Shown here: piece by piece, positions 35,913 to 46,017 of the stretch
Layout of the letters: every line of letters begins with the position of its first letter
How positions within the stretch are numbered: the stretch's first letter is position 1
Assembly: GCA_033239125.1 (NCBI GenBank)
Contig: BSWB01000001.1
Span: 26,129,501-26,193,500, forward strand
Direction: 5' to 3'
Length of the DNA stretch: 64,000 nucleotides
From: Fagopyrum homotropicum
Taxonomy: Eukaryota > Streptophyta > Magnoliopsida > Caryophyllales > Polygonaceae
Notes under the pieces: generated by a model
What the model was told of the DNA's origin: nothing
Database searches by the model: none
Seen by the model: the letters and a program-made list of their open reading frames with translations, nothing else
Made by a program: the position numbers and the translations under genes

Positions 35913-37147
35913 TCATTCCAGAAAATAAAATAAAAATAAAGAAAATAAAAAAGAGAAAAAAATTAATAAGAAAATAAAAAAAACAAATTCAGTTTTTAAA
36001 AATTAAAACTTACGCTTAAATAACAAATAACAAACATTTTTTTTATTAGAAGAGTTAATTAGTTTTACCAACCATTAAATGAAAGTGGTAAAAAAATATG
36101 GGGTATAGTTTTTTTAACAAAAACCAAAAAGAGCCTAGTAAGCAAAATTCTTTCTAATTGTAATACCACGAATTTTAATTCCGAGTATTTTTGAGTAAAA
36201 CCGAACTTGGGGTATAGTTTTTTTTAATCTCGTGTTTTGATAAATTCTATCATAATAAAATGGGGAATTTATCATCAGATTATACATATACACAACAATT
36301 GTTATAAACCTTATACAAGAGAAGATGGGTCATCAAGCTATTCTTGAGCCCATCAAGACAAGACACCAACTTTCAGCCTTGCATGAAGATGCCATCTGGG
36401 CACATCAGGGTTGCACCAAGCCCGGCTTCAGCAAGTCCTTGAGGAGGATTGTTGGGCCCTCAGCTTCGTCCTTCTTTGTTTTTGCCTACCTCCACTCCAG
36501 CTTGCTCGTACGGGTAAATCGCCAACAAAAACCCACCTCTCTCCTCAATAACCTGATTCTCCTCCCGTAACCACGTATCCCATGCTCCCCCGCTTTCCAT
36601 CCACCTGCAAGAACGACGAGTTGTCGACCCCGGTGCACTTCGACGCTGAGACGCATCAACCTCTCCTGCACGCCATAGTCAGCGCCGCTAGTGATCTATT
36701 CAGTGGTGAGCAGCAACATCGACCAAGGAGACGTCACACAGAGGGCCTTTGTGTTCTTATTCACACACCAGCCAACCCCGAAGTCTTCTGCGCGAGAACA
36801 TCGAACGGAGGTCCTCTCTTCCCTCGATTCTGGTGAGTACCACTTCGTCCCCTTCTTCTCAGTTCCAAATCAATCACACCCCCCTCTGATCTATCTCTCT
36901 TCCCCTCATCGCTTGCAAGGTACTGGACATGTCCAGCACTTGTCCGACTATTGAACCAGGGTTTCCCTTCCACTCCGACTGCTGGCGAAGCAGATCTTGC
37001 CCTTGTTGCAGTCGGGTAAGCCACCAAATCCTTTTCCTGCTTGTTGTTGTATTATATGTTGGGGAGGGAAGCTTAGATAGATTAAGCAGCAACGACTTGC
37101 GGTCTGGGGGAATCGAACCTATTTTTTATATGTTATAGTTTGATATG

Positions 37148-37208
37148 AACTGAGTTTACATAATTACAAAAGGCAACCCTCTATTTACAGTATTTACATA
37201 TTCTATCA
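37148..37208 (-). repeat. Truncated 3' LTR of the Copia element
   Basis: 61 bp identical to 41476-41536 except one C/T difference. The 3'-most 61 bp of the LTR are absent. Confidence 0.85.
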
Positions 37209-40200
37209 TACCTAAGACTGGAATGGAGCTCAAGTAAGAGGTTGCGGAGCCAGGAACACTCAGAAACAACATTGGCAACCCCTCGATATTCTGCCTCTGC
37301 ACTGGAACGTGAAACTACTGATTGCCTTTTGGCAGACCACGATATTAAAGTATCATTAAAGAAAACACAGTAACCTGAAGTGGAACGTCGTGTATCAGGA
37401 CATCCTGCCCAATCAGCATCTGTATATGCAATAAGATCAGATTTCGGAGATGGGGATATCGTGATACCCATTGATGAAGTGCCAGCAATGTAGCGAATGA
37501 TGCGCTTGAGAGCAGCAAAATGAGACTCCCGCGGATCATGCATAAATAAACATATCTGCTGGACAGCAAAACTGATGTCAGGTCTAGTGAATGTAAGATA
37601 CTGAAGTGCCCCTGCCAGGCTACGATAAAGGGTCGGATCATTGACAGGGGGTCCAGACGAGGCGCTGAGTCGAACTGTGGGTTCAGCTGGTGTGGCGGCA
37701 GGTTTGCAGGCAGACATCTTGGCTCGAGCAACAATCTCTCTAGCATACTTGTCTTGAGACAAAAATAGACCTGTAGATAGGCGCTGAACAGAAATGCCCC
37801 AAAAATATAACAAAGGACCGAGATCGGTCATAGCAAATTCCTTACTGAGGTAACCAGTAAGAATAGTGCGAAGGGCATCAGATGAGGCAGTTAATATAAT
37901 ATCATCAACATAGAGTAACAGATAGGCAAGGTGAGTTCCATTCCGATAGATAAACAAAGAAGAATCACTTTTACTGCTGATAAAACCAATGTTGAGTAGA
38001 TAACCTGCAAACCGTTGATACCAGGCCCTGGGTGCCTGTTTGAGGCCATAAAGAGATTTCTTCAGTAGGCATACATGGGAAGGGCGAGTAGAATCAACGA
38101 ATCCAGGTGGTTGAAACATATGGACTGTCTCTTCAAGATGCCCATGGAGAAAGGCATTTTTAACGTCGAGCTGATGAATAGGCCAGGAGCGAGACACAAC
38201 TAAACTGAGAACAGTACGGATGGTTGCTGGTTTGACAACTGGGCTAAAGGTCTCGTCGCAATCAATTCCAACCTGCTGGGAACAACCGTTAGCAACTAAA
38301 CGGGCTTTATACCGTTCAAGGGAGCCATCCGACCGTAATTTATGGCGAAAAATCCACATACATCTGAAAATATTAGTCCGGGGAGGACGAGGAACAAGAA
38401 CCCAAGTGCCATTTCGTATAAGGGCTCGATATTCGTCGGTCATCGCTGCGGACCATTTTGGATCTTGAAGAGCCGATTTATGAGATGTAGGGATAGGAGA
38501 TAGGTCGGAGGATGTAGTGGTATTAAGGTCAAAAATGGTACGAGGTTTGAAAATACCACTAAGGGAACGGGTTGCAGGTCGGTTTATAATCAGCGGTGGA
38601 GGGTCGTTGGAATTTGGTATTGATGGTGTGGGATTGGGCTGTAGAACAACCGGATGGGAAATAGCAGGGGAGTGGGTAGTTTGGGCCGGTGGGATTGTGG
38701 GTAATGGGCCGGGTGAAGCTGTAGTGGAGAGGGAAGGGGCAACACTTGCAGTATTGGGCCGGGTTGGTAATGGGCTGACAGGTAGGCGCGCGGCAGCAGG
38801 AGGGGAGCTGGGCTGAGAATAAACTGGGCCGGTAGTAGATGAAGACGGCCGGTCAGTAGCTGCAGAAGCAGGGGACGGTGCTGATGAAGATGGGTCACCC
38901 GCCTGAGATGCCAGCTGTTGAGCTGAGTGGTACGGAGTTATCCCGGAATCTGAATCCAGTACCGAAATGGAAGATGGGGCGGAGTTAGAGAACGGAAAAA
39001 CCGACTCGTCAAACGTCACATGTCTTGAAATGAAGAATTTATTTGTTCTTATGTCAAAACATTTGAATCCCCTATGATGCTTTGGGTAACCTAAAAAGAC
39101 ACAAGGTGTGGATCGAGGTTTGAGTTTATGAGAAATAGTAGCGCTTTGATTTGGGTAACAAAGGCACCCAAAAACGCGGAGATGATTGTAAGATGGTGTT
39201 GAGTGATACAACACTTGGGTTGGGGTTTGATTTTTGATTGTGGTGGAGGGAAGTATGTTAAGAAGGTAACATGACATATCAAGGGCATGAGCCCAAAAAG
39301 ATATAGGAACGGAGGCGTGGAACATAATGGAACGCATCATGTTATTAATGGTTCGAATGACACGTTCGGCCTTGCCATTTTGTGAGGAAGTATGTGGGCA
39401 GGAAAACCTAAAATTGATGCCGTGAAGTGTGAAGAACGAGTGAAATTGATGATTATTAAACTCGCGCCCCATGTCACATTGAAAATTTTTGATAGTTTGA
39501 TTGAACTGTGTTTTGATAAATTGGTGGAACTGCACAAAAAGATCAAAAACTTGAGATTTGAATTTAATTGGAAAAACCCAAAGAAAGTGTGAATAATCAT
39601 CAAGAAATAACAAGTAATATTTGTAACCTTCCCGACTAGGAATCGGTGAGGTCCAAAGATCGCTATGTATGATATCAAAATGTGCAGTTGTACTAGTGAC
39701 AGAACGTTCAAACGGGAGCCTATGATGCTTCCCAAGTTGACAAGAATGACAAAGCGTTGGAGAACGCTCGTTATTAAAAAGAACATAAGAAGATTTCCTA
39801 AGACTATCTAGAACTGGCGTGCCTGGATGACCGAGACGAGCATGCCAGAGACTCGAGGACTGAGCTGAAAGAGCATGAGCAGACGCAGAAGATGTGGTAA
39901 CTGGATAAAGATCCCCGGAGCTATTGCATCTCAGACGGGTTGTTCCCGTTTGTAAATCCTTCACAGAAAAACCAAAAGAGTCAAATTCAACGCTAGCTTG
40001 GTTATCTATGGTGAAACGACGCACGGAAACGAGGTTTTTGACAATTTCAGGAGCAAGCAGGATGTTAGATAATTGGAGGGGATTGGTGGGGGTACGAATA
40101 GTGGCATCTCCAAGACCTGTAGATGGTATCCGCATGCCATTTCCAACAATTATCGAATTTAATGAACCATTATAAGAAATGGACGAGAGGTTACCTGAAC

Positions 40201-41293
40201 TGTTGGTCATGTGAGATGTAGCGCCCGTGTCCATATACCAAAGATTATCTGCAGGATTTAAAGTCATCGATGAAAAAGCTTGATCGACGTTTGTGGGCTG
40301 GGGTGAATCAGCAGAAAAATAGGCCTGTTGCTGGGGCTGTCCGGCAGACTGGGCTGGAAAACGGCCCAAAATACCCATTTGAGAAAGCTGCTGATTGGAA
40401 GCCTGCTGTTGATGGGCTGGCTGGAAATTGGGCCACTGGGCCTGGCCATTGACTGGCCCAACAGAAACAGGCAGCCATCCCAACTGGGGGTGAAACGCAA
40501 AACGCGTTTGCTGCTGCTGTTGCGTACTAGCGCCGGACCTGCTGCGTCCTTTGCGGCCACGCCCTCGGTTGCGCGACGAGCCCTCCGACTGGGTGGCGGC
40601 GGTCTGGTTAGTGGAGTCGGACTGAGGTGGCACACTTCCGGTGGAGGTTTGTAACGCAGTGGAGTCCTTTCCGGCATTTTGGTTAGCCATTCGAGTTTCT
40701 TCCAATATGAGTTGCGAACGTGCTTTTTGAAAGGTCGGCAACGGATCTGATTGCTAAATGTAACTGGCAGTAGCATTGTATTCAGCAGGCAAACCAGAAA
40801 GAAGTTGAAGAACTAACCGGTTGTCGGTAATAGGAGATTCGACACCTTTGAGTTGATCCGCTAACGCTTTCATGTGTTGACAGTAGGCGGAGACGGAAGA
40901 GAAACTCGCTAATTTGCAGTTGGAAAATTCATGTTCCAAATAAACTGCACGCGTGTGTTTATTGTCCTGAAAAATATCCTGAATACGACCCCAAGCCTTG
41001 AGAGCGGTGTCATCAGGATCAAGTATTTGAAGAAGAATATCTTTAGAGACGGTGCTGTAGATCCATTGGAGAACCGTTGCATCAACTTGATTCCAAAGAG
41101 CATCATCAATATCAGCCGGGCGAGGAACTTTGGCGTCAATGTGATCCAAAACATTGTGCGCTTTGGCGGTGACGCGAAAGAGAGTAACCCATGAAGCATA
41201 TGGTGTGTCTAGATCAAGAACAAGAGCAATATTGTTCTTGATATTGGATATACCAAGAGAAGAATGAAACGTTTGTTTCTTCTCCATAGACAT
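37181..41293 (-). pseudogene. Copia gag-pol polyprotein, one in-frame UAG and truncated RNase H
   Basis: A single reading frame of about 1370 codons broken only by TAG at 40754-40756 (codon 180). Order: Gag (MSMEKKQTFHSSLGI...), the TAG, a Q-rich/basic RGRGRKGR linker with no CCHC knuckle, aspartic protease WYMDTGATSHM (about 40231), GAG-preintegrase WHARLGHP...CHSCQLGKHH, integrase with the D-D-E residues in HSDLW, CDMGREF and NGKAERVIR, RT with DVKNAFLHG, LYGLKQAPRAW and YVDD, and RNase H DADWAGCPDTRRSTSGY and SSAEAEYRG. The frame then ends in LTR-derived codons (RICKYCK, stop), so roughly the last 90 residues of RNase H are lost. The 1186-codon part downstream has no natural ATG at its start (TTG at 40741) and belongs to the same frame. 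This is a recently decayed copy. Confidence 0.92.
40754..40762 (-). other. In-frame stop TAG in CAA-TCA context within gag
   Basis: Minus strand reads ATT TAG CAA TCA GAT. The six bases after the stop fit the CAR-YYA context known from tobamovirus-type leaky UAG codons. Position within Gag rather than at the gag-pol border argues for an ordinary nonsense mutation. Confidence 0.6.
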
Positions 41294-41401
41294 AGCAAGA
41301 GGGGAAGATAAGGATGCGGCACCGGCGTCAACTAGGGCAAGAGCCGGCGGCAGTAATGGGAAAAGAGGAAGCGGAAGCGTAAAAAAAATTAGGGATCGGA
41401 A

Positions 41402-41414
41402 GGCTCTAATACCA
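41402..41414 (-). other. Primer-binding site of the Copia element
   Basis: Minus strand TGGTATTAGAGCC directly after the LTR, matching the initiator tRNA-Met complement TGGTATCAGAGC with one change. Confidence 0.85.
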
Positions 41415-41536
41415 TGTGAGAATGAGATGAATTCCCCTTAGGGTTTCCGTCATCAGACGGCTCATATTAATAATAAACTGAGTTTACATAATTACAAAAG
41501 GTAACCCTCTATTTACAGTATTTACATATTCTATCA
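41415..41536 (-). repeat. Complete 5' LTR (122 bp) of the Copia element
   Basis: TG...CA ends, no obvious internal duplication. The promoter must be compressed into this space. Confidence 0.85.
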
Positions 41537-41891
41537 GTTTAAGGTATTAAAATTTGGGAACGATCTAACGGTCGGATTTATAGTTATAAGGTCCCGAAGT
41601 AGGGTTGGAGGACAATTTTGTAAGAATGGTGTGATTGTGGCCAAGTATGGAGAACCGGATACTTTAGTGTCAACTTTAGGATTTTGTGTGGATCTTTGAG
41701 TATAAGTCCTTTGGAGTGTTATTGCCCTGCTTTAGAGTGGACATATCATTGTATGTGTAGATATTTTTTCAGGATTTTTAGTGTTTTAGAAAAGCGTTTT
41801 AGTTTAGGTCAAAGTATGACCCTAATGAACTTAGGTTTCAAGTTTGAAAGTTGGAAATCATTCAAACTTGATAGAACTTTCCTATTAGAGT

Positions 41892-44800
41892 TGTAATATC
41901 CGGAATTTTGATTCCGTTTAATTCTGAATCAATTCGGACTTCGAGCCGTTGACGGTTTCTCATTCTATCTATATTTATTTCTTCACAAATTTTATCATTT
42001 TATGTAGAATTTAATTCCCATAAAATGATAGAATTATATCAAACCCTAATTCTTATAATTATTTATCATTTATGTAAAATTTAATTCACATAAAATGATA
42101 GAATTATATCAAACCCTAATCCTTATAATTAATTCTTAACGACGACTTTAGACGAGATCATGACAAGGCTAAGACGAGACTGTGACAAAGCTGTGACGAG
42201 ACCATGACAGAGCTGAGACGAGGTCATGACGAAGCCCGACAACTCTGTGACGAGATCATGCATGGGCCTGACAAAGCCATGACGAGTTTTGACAAGTTGT
42301 GACAACTTAGCCCACTCTTTTTTTTTTACCTTGTTTCAGCCCATCCTTTATCTTACCTCAGCCCACATTCCTTATCCAGCCAACCAAGGATGCAACAGCC
42401 CATCAGGATCCGGTAGATGACAGCCCAGATCCGTGCAGGCCCGCGAGCTGCTCTCCTTCTACGCCAGTCCAAGAAGCCCAGTGCTGACGCACCCATCTCC
42501 TTCAGCCGCTACACCTCCTTCCTCAGATCGTGAGTTACGCCCTCAATCTCGTAACCGATGGATGGCCTTCCTCTTCAGTCCCCAACAGGCGCAATAGCAG
42601 ATTCCTCGCCCGCTCTCCTCTTTTCTTCATCGTCAACAGAGGCGTCGGCCTCCTCCCTTCCCTCTACCCCTCCTTGGACGTTGCCTTCTACACTGCGGCC
42701 TTGGATGGTGCCGGCGAAGTTCCTTCCTACGCCAGCACTGAAGCAAGGTGGCTGTTGCTCGTCTGTGCCGGCCGGAGACAATGGCTCCATCTATCGGGTG
42801 GGCTCGGCCTCCTGCGACGTCGAACCAGTAGCCGGAGGCTCCTCCTCTCCGTACACTAGTAGCCATAGGTTCAGCATCACTCCTGACGGTACACGACAAT
42901 AACAACACTGCTGTATCGATAAGCAAAGGAGGGGGACATTCTATCGTCTCTGCAGTTACTCGACATGAAGGAGAGTGCTGAATCTTCATCACACCAGCAG
43001 AGAGATCCAAGAGCACATCATATCTCCCTTCGAGTCTTGGAATCGAGTAAGGTGAATACCCTTTCTTCCTTGCACTTCTTTCCACACATTTTGTGTCTAA
43101 TGAATGCTCTTCATGTCTCCTAATCATGCTCAAAACATCCATAGAAGAAACGGTGAAGATATAGGAGTTTTCTGAATTTTCAGAAGTGACAAGCAGTCAA
43201 CTTCGGGTCCAATTTTGGGTAAGCTAGACTACTTCTTTATTGCTGAATTTTGGGTATATTGTAGTAATTAGTACATAGTATATCATACTAAAATTTGAGA
43301 AGAATCGGAGTTACGGTTTGAGAGTTATGATGTTGCAAAGTTGACTCCTCATGCAGTTTTTATAATGTGCTGAATGTTGAGAAAAACAGCATGTGATGCA
43401 GTTTTGTGAGATGGTTTTGAGTAGGCTTTTGATCTCCTTTGCTGCTGAATTTGGATATATTATAGATAAGATTTTATAGTGTAACATATCAAAATTTGGG
43501 ATAAAACCAGCGAGCGGTTTAGAAGTTATGATTTTTTTTAAAAGTTAAGATAGGGTGCTGTTTTGTTAAATGGTTGCTGAATTTCCAGAAACTGTGTTGA
43601 TCAGTCGAGTTTGAGCATACTTTTTGATGCCTTAGAGATACGATCCACCGTTCAGTTTTTGAGATGTTGTTTAGTGCCATGTGTAGGTTAATATGTCAAA
43701 AGTTGGGATGAATCCAAAGTGGACTTGTTGTACAGTTAGAAAACATACTCAGATTTTGGCTAAGTATAGGAAATTTCAAGTGTTGTAACCAATATTAAAA
43801 TTTTTTGTAGAAATGATGGTTGAACAGTTTTAAGAAATTCTTGCTCCTAGGAGTAGATGAGATATCATAGATGATCTAGGGAATTATTTCGAAATTTTTA
43901 TAAGATTATTCGAATTTCATATTTGAAGCCGAAGTTGGACCTTAACGATCTTTCCGAAAATAGGAAAATGGGTAAATTGACAGTTTGTAACCAAACTCAT
44001 CTTTAGGAGTTAGAATATGACTCTTTAGTCTCAAATAAGAGTTTAGGCATGAATTATGAAATTTTTAGAAGTTTCGGGACCAAGGGTAAATTAGTCATTT
44101 TACCATAAATTGGTACTGTATTAAATTATGTTCTAATAGGATCCACTACCTTAGAAGTCTTAGACTTCTAATTACCCTACAAGTGTGTTGACACACTTGC
44201 CTCCTTTGACAGGCAACAGAGTTATACCGTTACAGATTGAGTTGTGATTAAGAGAGTCGAGATCTGATTCAAGTAAGTCCACGGACTTACTTCGCTAGCT
44301 TCTTGTATAAGTGTAATGTGTATGAGTGGTGTTTTTTAGTTATGATAAACAACGAAAACGGATTAGGCCGACTTTAGTATTTACGTAATTGACCCAAGTG
44401 TATGATAACGGGTTGTGACATCATCTGCCTAGCTCTTGCGAGAGTCTAGGAGGTTCCCTGCGACCAGCCTAGTCAGGTAGACGGTCAGATGCATTAGTAC
44501 CATTCCGCGTTGGTAAACGGGGACAGGGGCGAGGTTTGGGAATCCCTCGTGTCACAAAATAAGTATCATTAGTAATAACCTATCACCTAATTAAAGATAA
44601 TAAAAGGATTGAGTGTTGCATGTTGATTGTGTATGTTGTGTGTTTGTGCTTTTACCTTTATCCTTATGCATAGAATGTTAGCTAACGGTTTTATACCGCT
44701 TGTAGATGCCTTGCAGGATGAGACAGTTGTAGAGAGATGTGGAGGAAATTGTCATCCGGGCCCACGCACTCATTTAGTTGGGGACGGGAATGTCTTATGT

Positions 44801-45002
44801 TCTTCATATACGTCGTTTTAGTATCTTTTCTTGTAAGGCTGATACATTTTCCATGTATATATTGTTTAAAGTTTTCAAATGTTTTAAATACTTTTGTGCC
44901 TTGTTGTAAGATCCAAGTAAAATTATTGTCAAACTAAGGTCGGGACCCATTGTGAGGTCCTAACCAGTAGTTCCCCGAGTTCTCAGAATTTGGGTTGTTA
45001 CA
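41892..45002 (+). mobile_element. Solo LTR of the TGTAAC family inserted in a sister LTR
   Basis: 3111 bp from TGTAATATCCGGAATTTTG to TTTGGGTTGTTACA. Flanks AGAGT (41887-41891) and ATAGT (45003-45007) are a 4/5 target duplication. The empty site survives in the sister LTR at about 48309, where TTAGAGTGAG is continuous. It contains short tandem GACGAGA/GACAAAGC repeats (42130-42300), a GC-rich island (about 42370-42870) and the conserved 3' half. ORFs up to 169 codons in the GC-rich part show no known domain. Confidence 0.9.
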
Positions 45003-46017
45003 ATAGTGAGTTCTTATATCTTTGAGGGTTTTAGTGAAACTTTCTGAGTCGTCCTAGACTTTTAGGGTTTTCGGATGTAGAGGTAAATTATCTTTTCATC
45101 AAGTAAGGCTAGTTTAGCGTTTTCTCTCAAATGATCGTTATTAACTTAGAAGTGGAAACTTTTAAGGTGTTGGATATGTTATTGATACAAGTTTCATGTT
45201 ATGATAAAACAGTTGAGATTGGACTCTTATGGAGTCAAGAGATATCGTTGACTGGACTTGACCTAGTACAAGTAAGTCCCGCGGACTTACTTAGCTAGCT
45301 TCTGCATATAAGTTGTACATGTGATGGTGGTGTGTGTTATAATTGTTGTTATAACAATAAACCGGAATAGTACGACCTTCTGTATATTAATTGGCCCAAG
45401 TGTATTACAACCGGGCGGTGACATCACTGCCTAGCTCTTGCGAGAGCTAAGAGGTTCTCTGCGATAGCCCAAACAGGTAGACGGTTGGATGCATCAAAAC
45501 CATTCCTTGCTGGTAGACGGGGACAGAGACGAGTTTCGGGGATTCTGGTGTCACAAACTGAAGTTGAATTAGTAATGGATAACGTAATCAAAGATGATAA
45601 CCGGATTGTGTGCAAGCATGCTATGTGTCTATGTTTCCTTATATGTGTATGTGCCTTTACCGTTTTTCTAATGCTTAGAATGTTAGCTAACGGTTTTATA
45701 CCGTCTTTGTAGAGGCCTTGCAGGTTAAGGAAGTTCTAGAGAGATCCGGAGTGGATGGTCAGCCGGGTCCACGTACTCATTTTGATGGGAAGGGAGAGTC
45801 TTTCCATTTTTCTGCATGCATAATATGTTAATTGTTATGTTTGGTAAGGCTAACCCATGTATATATTCATTATTTTAACTTTTATTGATTTTAAATTATT
45901 TTACTACGTTTGTGCCTTGTTGTAAGATCTAGTAATATTGTTGTCAAACTAAGGTCGGGACCCATTGTGAGGTCCTAACCAGTAACTCCCCGAGTTCCGA
46001 GAATTTGGGGTATTACA

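Larger units (their letters stand above)
31206..36154. mobile_element. Non-autonomous MULE-like element with repeat-filled inverted arms
   Basis: Flanked by a perfect 9-bp direct repeat TAATTGTAA (31197-31205 and 36155-36163), the target-duplication length of Mutator-like elements. The outer arms are inverted repeats: the left has ACCCCCATAATTTTTTTACCACTTTC-type sequence near 31285-31320, and its complement lies near 36070-36110. Further in, each arm is an array of a ~13-bp ACCGGAAGTTCAT unit in opposite orientation. The unique centre is only about 190 bp, with no transposase. A 2775-bp solo LTR has inserted into the centre; without it the element would be about 2.2 kb. Confidence 0.75.
37148..41536 (-). 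mobile_element. Ale/Retrofit-like Copia element with very short LTRs, 3' truncated
   Basis: Minus-strand element. The 5' LTR (41415-41536, 122 bp, TGATAGAATATG to CTCATTCTCACA) is complete and adjoins a primer-binding site. The 3' LTR keeps only its first 61 bp (37148-37208), one base different from the 5' LTR. The final part of RNase H and any polypurine tract are missing, and coding sequence runs directly into the LTR. No target duplication is recognisable, consistent with loss of the 3' end. Very short LTRs and lack of a zinc knuckle fit the Ale/Retrofit lineage. Confidence 0.85.
36159..46017 (+). mobile_element. 5' LTR of a gypsy element, split by two insertions
   Basis: Three pieces make up one LTR of about 2.35 kb: 36159-37147, 41537-41891 and 45008-46017. 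It starts TGTAATACCACGAATTTTAATTCCG and ends CGAGAATTTGGGGTATTACA, followed by a primer-binding site. A Copia element fills the first gap and a solo LTR of the same family the second. The last two pieces are continuous in the sister 3' LTR (48243-48980), which proves the second insertion. Assignment of the first piece rests on its LTR-like start and on colinearity with the LTR at 41892. Confidence 0.7.

Noticed and set aside
37181..40741. 1186-codon ORF taken as a separate gene with its own start
   Set aside because: It begins at TTG, is in frame with the upstream gag, and is separated from it only by a single TAG; it is part of one Copia polyprotein.
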